This document shows positions 1-8,836 of a stretch of DNA of 64,000 bases, piece after piece. Both the position numbers and the translations under genes were made by a program. The first letter of the stretch is position 1. Every line of letters starts with the position of its first letter. This stretch comes from COE1 sp964387365 (GTDB lineage: Bacteria; Bacillota; Clostridia; Lachnospirales; Lachnospiraceae): positions 57,305 to 121,304 of the forward strand of contig CAYLWP010000001.1 of assembly GCA_964387365.1 (NCBI GenBank). Direction: 5' to 3'. Under the pieces are notes generated by a model, which was given only the letters and a program-made list of their open reading frames with translations, ran no database searches and was not told where the DNA came from.

Positions 1-2
1 AG

Positions 3-1277
3 ATACTTCGCTTTAAAGTGTGTGCGGAGTCCGCAGCACCTGTAATTGATAAGTGGAAATATTGGGATATTGCTGAAGTTTATCGTCGCAAGAAGGCAGA
101 GGCTGTAGGAACGTATGAAGAAGCCAAGGAAGAGTTGAAAAATCTTCTGCGTGATGCTGTTAAGAAGAGAATGATTGCGGATGTACCGCTGGGAACCTTT
201 TTGAGCGGCGGATATGATTCCTCTTTGGTAACTGCGCTGGCACAGGAAGCAAGTAGTGAGCCTGTAAAGACATATTCGATTGGATTTCATGATAAAAAGC
301 ATAATGAGGCAGAGTATGCCAAGGCAGTAGCAAAGCATCTTGGTACACAGCACACGGAAATGTATATAGATGAGAAGACTATGTTTCAGATGGTAGAAAG
401 TATACCGAAGTATTATGATGAGCCGTTTGCGGACAGCTCTCAGATTCCGTCTATGTTGGTGTCTGAGCTTGCAGCGAAGGATGTTACGGTTGTTTTAACC
501 GGAGACGGTGGAGACGAATTCTTCTGCGGTTATAATGTGTATGATTATGTAGCGCAGGCACAGAAGCTGGACGGGCTTGGGGAGCTGGTCTACGGTGTGT
601 GTCAGTTGCCGCCGTTTAGGCAGATGCAGATGCTTGACAGACTTCCGTTTAAGGTACAGGTAATTGCCGAAAATCGTAACCGGGCAACCAAGACACAGCT
701 CGGTGGAATGCCATTTAAACGAGTGATTGATAGAATGATTTTAGAGGAAGGTATCCCATACAAATTCCTAATCGAAGAAAAGTACGGAGAAAAAGACTGG
801 CAGGCAAGAAGAATGCTGTTGGATGAGGAAACTTATTTGCCGGGAGATATTCTGTGCAAGGTAGACAGGGCTTCCATGAAGTATTCTATAGAATCCAGAT
901 GCCCGATTCTTGACCAGAGAGTGATGGAGTATTCTTATCGGTTGCCGCACTCCTATAAATATGCCAATGGCGTAAAAAAGCGTATCTTAAAGGATATCGC
1001 TTATGATTATATACCAAAGGAACTGCTTGAACGTCCTAAGGTTGGCTTTTCAGTTCCGCTTGATTCATGGTTACGAGGCCCGTTGAAGGAGCAGCTGACC
1101 GATATGTGTAATATGGAATTCTTGAAGCGTCAGGGAATTTTTGAGGCGGAGTATGTGAATCAGTTCCTGCAGGAATATTTGCAGACGGGAGACAAGGGCT
1201 CCGGAACCGGCAGCAATTATTCTAGAATGATGTGGGCATTTTTCGTATTCCAGCAGTGGTATCAGACTTATATGTAA
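3..1277 (+). CDS. asnB: Asparagine synthase (glutamine-hydrolysing)-type amidotransferase, 5' partial
   Basis: The reading frame is open to the left edge, so the N-terminal glutaminase (Ntn) domain lies outside the window and only the synthetase half is visible. That half has the PP-loop ATP-binding motif LSGGYDSS (about nt 202-225) and the GDGGDEFF motif (about nt 502-525). It matches the synthetase half of the complete paralogue at 3558. The family uses glutamine-derived ammonia to amidate an ATP-activated carboxylate. In polysaccharide loci such proteins often amidate sugar acids instead of making free asparagine; that substrate is my inference. A GTG at nt 18 is in frame but is internal to the domain and is not the true start. 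The next gene follows after 66 bases, in the same direction. Confidence 0.93.
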   Translation: MLRFKVCAESAAPVIDKWKYWDIAEVYRRKKAEAVGTYEEAKEELKNLLRDAVKKRMIADVPLGTFLSGGYDSSLVTALAQEASSEPVKTYSIGFHDKKHNEAEYAKAVAKHLGTQHTEMYIDEKTMFQMVESIPKYYDEPFADSSQIPSMLVSELAAKDVTVVLTGDGGDEFFCGYNVYDYVAQAQKLDGLGELVYGVCQLPPFRQMQMLDRLPFKVQVIAENRNRATKTQLGGMPFKRVIDRMILEEGIPYKFLIEEKYGEKDWQARRMLLDEETYLPGDILCKVDRASMKYSIESRCPILDQRVMEYSYRLPHSYKYANGVKKRILKDIAYDYIPKELLERPKVGFSVPLDSWLRGPLKEQLTDMCNMEFLKRQGIFEAEYVNQFLQEYLQTGDKGSGTGSNYSRMMWAFFVFQQWYQTYM

Positions 1278-1296
1278 TGTGAAAATGTATTTCACA
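1278..1296. repeat. Short perfect inverted repeat just after the partial asnB
   Basis: TGTGAAA (1278-1284) and TTTCACA (1290-1296) form a perfect 7-bp inverted repeat with a 5-nt loop, directly after the asnB stop codon. No T-run follows, so it is a poor intrinsic terminator. It could stabilise an mRNA end or be chance. Confidence 0.3.
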
Positions 1297-1343
1297 TACG
1301 AATTTGCGCAACGGCACACATTCGAGAGGTGAGGAGATTAGTA

Positions 1344-2432
1344 ATGAAAAGAATAGCACTATTTATCAGTTCTCTGCAAAAAGGCGGATCCGAGCGTGTT
1401 ATGGCGAATCTGGCAGAGTACTTTCATAAAAAAGGCTACGAAGTGATATTGGTAACGCAGTACAAGCAGGAGGATGAGTATGATATTTCGCCGGAGATCA
1501 GAAGGGTTTATTCAGAACCTGAAGAACATGAGCTTCAGGGAGGAAGAATTCACAATTTTCTCGTGCGTTTTTTCACATTACGGAAGATTTGGAAGGCGTA
1601 TAAGCCTGATATCATCCTGTCCTTTTTGGGGAAAAACAACCTGATGGCAATTGCTACCTCCATGTTTTTATCATCTAAGGTAGCGGTATCTGTCCGCGGA
1701 GAACCTACCATGGAATACGAAGGGAAGCTGTTACAATTTCTGGCAAAGACGATGTTTGGTATGGCGGACGGCGTGGTTCTGCAGACGCAGCAGGCCAAGC
1801 TCTTTTTCCCCAAAGGAGTGCAGAAAAAGGCAAAGATTCTTCCTAATCCCCTGAATCCAGCCTTTCTGGATAAGTGCTACACAGGAGAAAGAGAGGATAA
1901 GATAGTAGCAGTCGGCAGACTGGATGAAAATAAAAATCATGCCATGCTGATACATGCCTTTTCCAGGATTGCGGCAGAGTATCCTAAGGTAGGGCTGGTC
2001 ATTTACGGAGAAGGAAGCAGCAGGCAACAGCTGGAGCAGTTGGTTGCCGAGAAGGGGCTTGAGGACAGAATAGAGCTTCCGGGTACGATTACCAATGTGG
2101 CAGGGCATATTGCAAATGCAAGAATCTTCACGCTTACCTCTAATACAGAAGGCATGCCGAATTCTATTATGGAGGCGATGGCATTGGGGCTGCCGGTAGT
2201 TTCTACGGATTGTCCCTGTGGTGGTCCTGCAACCCTGATTGACCATGAAGAGAACGGTATGTTGGTTCCGGTAGGCGATGCATACGCATTGGCAGATGCA
2301 TTTAGAAAAATTTTATCAGATTCTGAATATGCAGATAAATTGAGCAAAAATGCACATGAAATCACAAAAAAACTACATCCGAATATTGTAAACAGAGAAT
2401 GGGAAGAATATTTGTCCCATATTGCTAAATAA
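1344..2432 (+). CDS. GT4-family glycosyltransferase
   Basis: The protein is 362 aa with a GT-B fold expected. The N-terminus has LQKGGSERVMANLAE, typical of GT4 enzymes that act on lipid-linked glycans at the membrane's inner face. The C-terminal nucleotide-sugar site has the E-x7-E pattern EGMPNSIME near residue 269, followed by GLPVVSTDCPCGG. I chose the ATG at 1344 because GAGGTGAGGAG lies just upstream; an in-frame GTG at 1329 falls inside that ribosome site. A terminator-like hairpin follows at 2441-2470, so the gene may end a transcription unit with the preceding asnB. Donor and acceptor sugars cannot be read from the sequence. Confidence 0.9.
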   Translation: MKRIALFISSLQKGGSERVMANLAEYFHKKGYEVILVTQYKQEDEYDISPEIRRVYSEPEEHELQGGRIHNFLVRFFTLRKIWKAYKPDIILSFLGKNNLMAIATSMFLSSKVAVSVRGEPTMEYEGKLLQFLAKTMFGMADGVVLQTQQAKLFFPKGVQKKAKILPNPLNPAFLDKCYTGEREDKIVAVGRLDENKNHAMLIHAFSRIAAEYPKVGLVIYGEGSSRQQLEQLVAEKGLEDRIELPGTITNVAGHIANARIFTLTSNTEGMPNSIMEAMALGLPVVSTDCPCGGPATLIDHEENGMLVPVGDAYALADAFRKILSDSEYADKLSKNAHEITKKLHPNIVNREWEEYLSHIAK

Positions 2433-2440
2433 AAGGCGAA

Positions 2441-2470
2441 AAAAAGGACTGTTTTCACAGTCTTTTTTTA
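2441..2470 (+). terminator. Rho-independent terminator after GT4 gene
   Basis: An A-rich arm leads into GGACTG, a short TTTTCA loop and CAGTC followed by eight T residues. The core stem is GACTG/CAGTC, extended by A-T pairs. It sits 8 bases past the stop codon of the 1344 gene and is the clearest transcription stop in the first 30 kb. Confidence 0.65.
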
Positions 2471-2488
2471 TTTGAAAAATGGGCAAAC

Positions 2489-2517
2489 TTGTAATTGAAA
2501 GCGAATTATGTTAAACT
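2489..2517 (+). promoter_or_regulatory. Possible sigma-A promoter for the TupA-asnB-GT run
   Basis: TTGTAA (2489-2494), a 17-nt spacer and TAAACT (2512-2517) match the -35/-10 consensus at four of six positions each. It is correctly placed between the terminator at 2441-2470 and the gene starting at 2576. The match alone is modest; position is the main support. Confidence 0.35.
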
Positions 2518-2575
2518 TCTACAGTAAATTAGAATAGCGATTCGTGTGTCCATATGACAGTAAGAGGAGATTATC

Positions 2576-3526
2576 ATGAGTGTTCATCCGTTGAAACGGT
2601 TTATATATCATCATACTATTACGGCTAAGTTATATAATGTGATTCGTAATTACCGGAGAGATAAAAGAAACAGTCTGAGTGATGAAGAATTTGCACAGTG
2701 GATGTATGCGAATCATACAGGTGGGAAGACACTGGATTTGCGAAATCCCAAGACCTTTGATGAGAAGGTATGGTATCTGAAGCTGCATGAGAAGGATGAG
2801 CTGCAGACAAGATGCACGGATAAGGTTCTGGTAAGGGAGTATGTTCAGGAATGCGGATTGGGGCATATCCTGAATGAAGTGTACGGAGTCTATGATTCCT
2901 TTCGTGAAGTACCCTTTGACAGGCTTCCGGAGCGTTTCTTTATGAAGTGTACTCATACCTCCGGTGCGAATGTAATTTATGACAGAAATAAACCATTTGA
3001 CTATGTATATTATAAGAATGAATTTGAATATTGGATGAAGCGTAATTATTTCTGGGGCAGCAGAGAGTACAATTATAGGAATCTTGTGCCCAAGATTATC
3101 TGTGAGCAGATTTTGGAAGATAAGAACGGAAAGCTGCCGGTGGACTATAAGTTTATGTGTTTTGGCGGTGAGGTAAAAATGCTCTTTTTAAATATCGGTC
3201 TTGCCACCGAGAAAGGTGAACACGCCGATGATGCATATTGCAATATATATGACAGAGAATTTAACCTGCTTCCGATAAAGGATGAAAGAGAAAATTATCC
3301 GGGAAATGATATCGTAAAGCCGGATAATTGGGAGCAGATGCTTGCGTATGCAGAGATTTTGTCGAAGCCTTTCAGACACTGCAGAGTGGATTTTTACAAT
3401 GTAGACGGAAAAATCTATTTTGGGGAGATAACCTTTCATCACGGCGGCGGCTGTAACGGTATTGAACCGGAGGAATGGGCATACCAAATGGGAGAATGGA
3501 TATCCATAGATGGCTTGGAAGACTAG
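2576..3526 (+). CDS. TupA-like ATP-grasp protein
   Basis: The protein is 316 aa and resembles the teichuronopeptide-biosynthesis TupA-like ATP-grasp family. The motifs seen are KCTHTSGANVIYD near residue 125, PVDYKFMCFGGEVKMLFL near residue 190, and HCRVDFYNVDGKIYFGEITF followed by a histidine/glycine-rich loop near residue 275. ATP-grasp enzymes join a carboxylate to an amine through an acyl-phosphate. TupA-like members are thought to attach amino acids or peptides to cell-wall polymers containing uronic acids. The neighbour at 3558 is an amidotransferase, so the pair may build and amidate an acidic decoration; that is inference. A good AAGAGGAG ribosome site precedes the ATG. Confidence 0.85.
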   Translation: MSVHPLKRFIYHHTITAKLYNVIRNYRRDKRNSLSDEEFAQWMYANHTGGKTLDLRNPKTFDEKVWYLKLHEKDELQTRCTDKVLVREYVQECGLGHILNEVYGVYDSFREVPFDRLPERFFMKCTHTSGANVIYDRNKPFDYVYYKNEFEYWMKRNYFWGSREYNYRNLVPKIICEQILEDKNGKLPVDYKFMCFGGEVKMLFLNIGLATEKGEHADDAYCNIYDREFNLLPIKDERENYPGNDIVKPDNWEQMLAYAEILSKPFRHCRVDFYNVDGKIYFGEITFHHGGGCNGIEPEEWAYQMGEWISIDGLED

Positions 3527-3557
3527 AAGATTGTAGGATAATAGGAGTGAAGCAATT

Positions 3558-5432
3558 ATGTGCGGAATTGCAGGATTTTGCAATCGTCCTGAACGATGGA
3601 AAGAAAATATAGAAAAAATGAATAACAGAATGTTTCACCGTGGTCCGGATGCGGGAGGTATCTGGGCGAACGAGGATGCGACAGTTGTATTTGGTCACAG
3701 AAGACTTTCTATTGTGGACCTGTCGGCAAATGGTGCACAGCCCATGCATTCCGCCTCAGACAGATATGTCTGCGTATTCAACGGAGAAATATATAATTAT
3801 AAATTCATCAGGGACAAACTGTTAACCGAGAAGAAGGTGACAGCTTTTAAGGGTACTTCGGATACAGAGGTATTACTGGAGGCCTTTGAAGCCTATGGTG
3901 TCAGAGAGACGATTGCGATGTGCAAGGGAATGTTTGCCATTGCATTATTAGATAAGAAAACAGGTAAGCTGACTTTACTTCGAGACAGAATCGGAGAAAA
4001 GCCGCTTTACTATGGATTTGTAAACGGAAGCTTCGTGTTTGCCTCTGATTTGGGAAGTATTGCAGCGCTTGAAGATTTTCATAATGAAATAGACACCAAG
4101 GTATTGCAGATTTATTTTGTACATGGCTACATTCCGGCGCCGTATTCCATTTATCAGGATATTTATAAGCTGGATGCCGGTTGTATGTTAGAGATAGAAG
4201 CACCGTATAAAGAGCCTAAGATTAGTCCTTATTGGTCTGTCAGGGAGGTTGCCAAGTACGGTGAAGAGCATCCTTTCAAGGGAAGCAGAGAAGAGGCAGC
4301 TGACGAGCTGGAGAGATTGTTAAAGGCTTCCATCAAGGAACAGATGGTAGCGGATGTTCCGGTTGGTGCATTCTTGTCGGCAGGAATCGATAGCAGCACC
4401 ATAGTAGCCCTGATGCAGGCGCAGTCCGCTCAGAAGGTGCGTAGCTTTACCATAGGAATGGATGATCCTAAGTACAATGAAGCGGTTTATGCGAAAGAAA
4501 TCGCAAAGCACTTGGGAACCGAGCATACAGAGCTCTATATTACGGAAGAGGACGCCAAGGCAGTGATTCCTAAGCTTGCGACCATGTTTGCAGAGCCTTT
4601 TGCAGATTCCTCACAGATTCCCACCTATTTGGTAAGTAAGATGACAAGAGAGCATGTAACGGTATCCCTGAGTGGAGACGGTGGTGATGAGCTGTTTTCG
4701 GGATATGTTTGCTATGACTCCATTGATAGAATATGGGGAAAAATGAAAGGGTATCCCTACGGTATTCGAAAGCTTTGCAGTGAGCTGATTCTTGGCTTAC
4801 CATTTGGTAAAAATAATCAGATACTTCAGACAAAAGCTTATCTGCTTGGCGCTAAAAGTGCGGAGCACTTGTACGAGCTTTCTAATGCGCAGGAGCCATT
4901 AAGTAAGCAGGTTCCGATAGAAAGAGAAGTGCATCCCTATAAGCAGAATATATATCCGTATGGACATCTGAAAGATACGCGTAGCAGTATTATGCTGATG
5001 GACATGCAGATGTATCATCCAGATGACATTCTGGTAAAGGTAGACAGAACTGCCATGGCTGTATCGCTCGAGACTAGAGTTCCGATGCTTGATAAGGATG
5101 TCGTTGAATTTGCATGGACTATTCCAATGGAGTATAAGAAGCAGGGCGATATTGGCAAGGTGGTATTACGTGATGTTTTGTATCGCTATGTACCAAAGGA
5201 AATGATGGAAAGACCGAAAAAAGGCTTTTCCATTCCGATTACAGATTGGCTCAAGGAGCCTGCGCTTCGTGCATGGGCAGAGGCACTGATAGACAGGAAG
5301 ACCATAGAGCAGCAGGGTATCCTGAATCCGGATGTGGTATGGAGAATCTGGAATGATTATATAGAGAATGGTAATTGGAGAGAGCAGATTTGGTATATAC
5401 TGATGTTCCAGGAATGGATGTGCAGTAGATAG
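3558..5432 (+). CDS. asnB: Asparagine synthase (glutamine-hydrolysing), full length
   Basis: The protein is 624 aa, normal for AsnB. It begins MCGIAGF, so Met removal leaves the catalytic N-terminal cysteine of the glutaminase domain. Glutamine-binding motifs NGEIYNY (near residue 78) and GTSDTEVLLEAFE (near residue 100) follow. The synthetase half carries LSAGIDSS near residue 274 and SGDGGDELF near residue 374; the usual SGGLDSS is SAGIDSS here. It is a close relative of the truncated gene at the left edge, so the locus had two copies. Context suggests amidation of a sugar acid, as proposed for AsnB-like proteins in O-antigen clusters, but free asparagine synthesis cannot be excluded. Confidence 0.95.
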   Translation: MCGIAGFCNRPERWKENIEKMNNRMFHRGPDAGGIWANEDATVVFGHRRLSIVDLSANGAQPMHSASDRYVCVFNGEIYNYKFIRDKLLTEKKVTAFKGTSDTEVLLEAFEAYGVRETIAMCKGMFAIALLDKKTGKLTLLRDRIGEKPLYYGFVNGSFVFASDLGSIAALEDFHNEIDTKVLQIYFVHGYIPAPYSIYQDIYKLDAGCMLEIEAPYKEPKISPYWSVREVAKYGEEHPFKGSREEAADELERLLKASIKEQMVADVPVGAFLSAGIDSSTIVALMQAQSAQKVRSFTIGMDDPKYNEAVYAKEIAKHLGTEHTELYITEEDAKAVIPKLATMFAEPFADSSQIPTYLVSKMTREHVTVSLSGDGGDELFSGYVCYDSIDRIWGKMKGYPYGIRKLCSELILGLPFGKNNQILQTKAYLLGAKSAEHLYELSNAQEPLSKQVPIEREVHPYKQNIYPYGHLKDTRSSIMLMDMQMYHPDDILVKVDRTAMAVSLETRVPMLDKDVVEFAWTIPMEYKKQGDIGKVVLRDVLYRYVPKEMMERPKKGFSIPITDWLKEPALRAWAEALIDRKTIEQQGILNPDVVWRIWNDYIENGNWREQIWYILMFQEWMCSR

Positions 5433-5447
5433 AGAAGGGGTTAGGAT

Positions 5448-6344
5448 ATGATTATCATACATGTAATGGGTGGACTTGGTAATCAATTATATCAGTATGC
5501 GATGTCTGAAAAGCTTAAAACGCTTGGAAAACAGGTGAAACTTGATGTCGGAGCGTACCAAACAGCGGATCCGGAAGAAAGGGAATGGCGCCGGCTGGAG
5601 TTAGATTGGTTAGATAGCTTATTCTATGAGAAATGTTCAGATGAAGAAAGGCTTCTTTATCGGGATAGCAGTATAAAGCTGCAAGACCGTATTCGCAGAA
5701 AAGTTTTCGGGAGGAAAGATAAGACTGTAAAGGAAAGTAAGTCTTTTATGCCGGAAATTTATGAGATGGACGATGTCTATCTGTATGGCTATTGGGCATG
5801 TGAGAAATATTATGAAGATATTATACCGTTGCTACATGAGAAAATTCGCTTTTGTCCAAGCAAGAATGAGAAGAATCAATCCTGTATGGAGCAGATGCAG
5901 AGGCAAAATGCGGTAAGTCTGCATATCAGAAGGGCTGATTATCTAACGGTAGCAGATGGAGAACGATATATGGGAATCTGCACGGAGGCATATTATCAGG
6001 CTGCCATCAGATATATTTCTGAGCGCGTAGACAACCCGGTTTTTTATATCTTTTCTGATGATGTTGATTATGCAAGAGAACATTTTAAGGAAGCAAATAT
6101 GCATATCGTTGACTGGAATACAGGAAATGAGAGTATGTATGATATGCAGTTAATGAGCTACTGTAAGCATAATATCTGTGCTAACAGTACCTTTAGCATG
6201 TGGGGGGCAAGATTGAATAAACACCCGGAGAAGATTATGATAAGACCACTTCACAGTGATAATTATGAGACGGATTCCGTAGCAGAGATACGGGACAATT
6301 GGAAGAAATGGATATTAATTGATGCAGAGGGAATGCTTGTATGA
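5448..6344 (+). CDS. GT11 alpha-1,2-fucosyltransferase-like glycosyltransferase
   Basis: The protein is 298 aa, the usual GT11 length. It starts with MGGLGNQLYQYA (the GGLGNQxFQYA signature), has SLHIRRADYL near residue 157 (the HxRRxDY GDP-fucose-binding motif) and ends with NSTFSMWGARL (the NSSFSWW motif). The family transfers L-fucose from GDP-fucose in alpha-1,2 linkage. GGGGTTAGGAT precedes the ATG. Its stop overlaps the next start in ATGA, indicating translational coupling to the GT2 gene. GDP-fucose synthesis genes are not in the window. Confidence 0.9.
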   Translation: MIIIHVMGGLGNQLYQYAMSEKLKTLGKQVKLDVGAYQTADPEEREWRRLELDWLDSLFYEKCSDEERLLYRDSSIKLQDRIRRKVFGRKDKTVKESKSFMPEIYEMDDVYLYGYWACEKYYEDIIPLLHEKIRFCPSKNEKNQSCMEQMQRQNAVSLHIRRADYLTVADGERYMGICTEAYYQAAIRYISERVDNPVFYIFSDDVDYAREHFKEANMHIVDWNTGNESMYDMQLMSYCKHNICANSTFSMWGARLNKHPEKIMIRPLHSDNYETDSVAEIRDNWKKWILIDAEGMLV

Positions 6345-7366
6345 AAGAGCTGATATCGGTCATTGTGCCGGTCTATAATATGGAGCAGTATTTGGAACGC
6401 TGCATTCATTCAATCAGACAACAGACCTATGAGAATCTGCAAATTATTTTGGTGGATGATGGCTCTACCGATTCTTCACCACGGATGTGCGACGAGTACG
6501 CCGCTCAGGATGCGAGGATTAAGGTGGTTCATAAGCCTAACGGCGGACTGTCGGATGCCAGAAATGCAGGACTTGCCATAGCAACCGGAGATTATATCGG
6601 GTATGTGGACAGTGATGACTGGATTGAACCGCATATGTATGAGCGACTCTATGAGGCCTGTACAAAAGAGAATGCCGGGCTTGCTGTCTGCAGGTATGCC
6701 AAGGTATACCGGGACGGAGTCATTACCGGTGGTACCGGAGAGATAATCGTCTTTGACAGAGAGGAATTGCTTCGTGTATATATTTGCGATCATGAGGATT
6801 ATACAATATATAATTCCGTATGGAGCAAACTGTTTCGGAGAGATCTCGTGGAAGGTACCTTATTCCCGGTAGGCAGGAATTCAGAGGATATCATGTACAC
6901 AACAAAGGCTTTTTGTAAGACAGAAAAAGCGGTATATGTAGATGAGTGCCTGTATTATTATGTCTTAGACCGCGAAGACAGTATCATGAATGTGAAGGCG
7001 GAAGGTCGAATGTTTGATGATGAGATACCGTTCTGGAAGGAGCATATAGCTTACATTACGGAGCATGTCTCAGAACAGATGGGAGAGCTGGCTGCCTATT
7101 ATTACTATAGAAGATTATTATCGTACTATTTAAGGTATGCCGATTGTGCAGAGTCACAGCCGGTAGCACGCAGACTTGCGTTTCTGATTAAGGCAGATTC
7201 CGGGAAGATTCGCAGGCTGTATCAATCAGAAATGGTAGCTAAGGGTGATAAGGTCAGAATGACATTATTTTTAAGTAGTCCCGCACTGTATGGTATGATA
7301 AATCGATGCTATGAACGCTGGGGAATTCCGGTAAAAAGAATGATTAGGAGCAATCATGTCATTTAA
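6341..7366 (+). CDS. GT2-family glycosyltransferase
   Basis: The protein is 341 aa. The N-terminal GT-A domain has VIVPVYNMEQYLERCIHSI, LVDDGSTDSS and YVDSDDW, which are the GT2 nucleotide-binding and DxD metal-binding segments (first 100 residues). The C-terminal half is a variable acceptor region. The start overlaps the GT11 stop by 4 bases and the end overlaps the MBOAT start by 11 bases, so the three genes are probably translated as a coupled set. Sugar specificity is not readable. Confidence 0.92.
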   Translation: MKELISVIVPVYNMEQYLERCIHSIRQQTYENLQIILVDDGSTDSSPRMCDEYAAQDARIKVVHKPNGGLSDARNAGLAIATGDYIGYVDSDDWIEPHMYERLYEACTKENAGLAVCRYAKVYRDGVITGGTGEIIVFDREELLRVYICDHEDYTIYNSVWSKLFRRDLVEGTLFPVGRNSEDIMYTTKAFCKTEKAVYVDECLYYYVLDREDSIMNVKAEGRMFDDEIPFWKEHIAYITEHVSEQMGELAAYYYYRRLLSYYLRYADCAESQPVARRLAFLIKADSGKIRRLYQSEMVAKGDKVRMTLFLSSPALYGMINRCYERWGIPVKRMIRSNHVI

Positions 7367-8819
7367 TTCGTATATATTTATTTTTTTGTTCCTGCCGATT
7401 GCATTAATTGGTTATTATGGATTGCATTGTCTAAAATTGCATAAAACGGCACTGCTGTACATGGTAGGAATGTCCCTGTGGTTTTACGGTTATTACAGTG
7501 TACAGGGATTGGTGTTCCTGGTGCTTGGTATGCTCATAAATTATGGATTAGTGCAGCTCATGTGGAGAACGGACAACAGGCGTAACCGATTAGTCGTATT
7601 ATGGCTGGCAATGGTATGGAATATTGGAATGCTGCTTTATTTTAAATATGCCAATTTCTTTATTGATAACGTAAATCAGTTGTTTGATACACAGATTTCT
7701 GCATTATCGCTGGTGTTGCCGCTGGGTATCAGCTTTTATACCTTCCAGCAGATTGCCTATACAGTTGATTCCTACAGACAGGAATGCGAAAATTATGGTT
7801 TCCTCGAGTATGCAGCTTACATCACTTTTTTTCCGAAGGTGGTACAGGGCCCCTTGGCATCCTATGAGCAGATTATTGCAGATATCAGAGATGAGAAGAA
7901 TCACTCTGTAAATTATGAAAATATGAGCAAAGGTATCTATGCCTTTGCACTTGGTCTGGCAAAAAAGGTATTGATTGCAGATACGCTGTCCCCTTTAGTG
8001 GCAAAAGGCTATTATAATCCAAGTAATATGAATGCTACGACAGCTCTTTTAGTTATATGGGCGTATGCGTTGCAAATTTACTTTGATTTTAGCGGTTATT
8101 GCGATATGGCAATGGGAATAGGATATATGTTCAATATCAAATTACCGGTTAATTTCAATTCGCCATATAAAGCAACGGGAATTGATGAATTCTGGGACAG
8201 CTGGCATATGACTTTGACCCGTTTTTTTACGAAGTATGTATACTTTCCGCTCGGGGGTAGCCGAAAGGGAACGCTTAGAACCTATGTAAATATTATGGTA
8301 GTTTTTTTATTGAGCGGACTCTGGCATGGAGCAAACTGGACCTTTATCATCTGGGGAGCCATGCACGGTGTAGCCAAGGTAATAGAAAGATTGGGTAAGA
8401 AGTGGATTGAAAAGATTCCTAAGGTGATTCGTTGTCTTGCAACTTTTTTATTTGTTACTGTTGCCTGGAGCTTATTCAGAGCAAGGTCTTGGGCGCAGGC
8501 AAAGGAGCTTTGGGGACAGATATCGCTTGGAAATTATTCTAGAATTCAGACACAGTTTACAGAGATTTTTAATGATTTGCTGGAAGTTAAGATATTGGCG
8601 CGAATCGGTTTGAGCAATCTCTTTGATGCATGGCCGGAGCTGCCACTGCTATTTTTTATGTTTGGTATTACCCTGGCTTGCTTTGTGATGAAAAATACGC
8701 AGCAGAAACTGGAAACATTTAAATACAGTAATCGCAAAATAGGTACTATAGTCATTTTAATTCTTTGGTGTGTGGCGTCATTAACGAATGCAAGTGAATT
8801 TTTATATGTGAATTTTTAA
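7356..8819 (+). CDS. MBOAT-family membrane O-acyltransferase (AlgI/DltB-like)
   Basis: The protein is 487 aa and polytopic. It has the MBOAT hallmarks WDSWHMTLTRFFTKYVYFPLGG and SGLWHGANWTFIIWG, with the presumed active-site histidines at residues 324 and 337. Family members such as AlgI, DltB and PatA pass acyl groups across the membrane to a partner on the outer face. The next gene encodes a one-TM protein with SGNH-type residues, the usual partner arrangement. O-acetylation of the polysaccharide is the likely role. The start has GGAG eight bases upstream and overlaps the preceding GT2 gene. Confidence 0.93.
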   Translation: MSFNSYIFIFLFLPIALIGYYGLHCLKLHKTALLYMVGMSLWFYGYYSVQGLVFLVLGMLINYGLVQLMWRTDNRRNRLVVLWLAMVWNIGMLLYFKYANFFIDNVNQLFDTQISALSLVLPLGISFYTFQQIAYTVDSYRQECENYGFLEYAAYITFFPKVVQGPLASYEQIIADIRDEKNHSVNYENMSKGIYAFALGLAKKVLIADTLSPLVAKGYYNPSNMNATTALLVIWAYALQIYFDFSGYCDMAMGIGYMFNIKLPVNFNSPYKATGIDEFWDSWHMTLTRFFTKYVYFPLGGSRKGTLRTYVNIMVVFLLSGLWHGANWTFIIWGAMHGVAKVIERLGKKWIEKIPKVIRCLATFLFVTVAWSLFRARSWAQAKELWGQISLGNYSRIQTQFTEIFNDLLEVKILARIGLSNLFDAWPELPLLFFMFGITLACFVMKNTQQKLETFKYSNRKIGTIVILILWCVASLTNASEFLYVNF

Positions 8820-8836
8820 GCAGAAAAGGGCAGGAT

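Noticed and set aside
1278..1296. TGTGA...TCACA as a CRP-type operator
   Set aside because: The spacing between half-sites is nine bases, not six, and the organism looks like a Clostridium relative. Kept only as a plain inverted repeat.
1731..2246. 171-codon minus-strand ORF inside the GT4 gene at 1344
   Set aside because: It lies wholly within a well-supported gene on the other strand and has no recognisable motif.
3558..5432. Glucosamine-6-phosphate synthase (GlmS) as an alternative identity
   Set aside because: The N-terminal glutaminase is shared, but the C-terminal half has PP-loop SAGIDSS and GDGGDE motifs instead of SIS domains, so it is AsnB-type.
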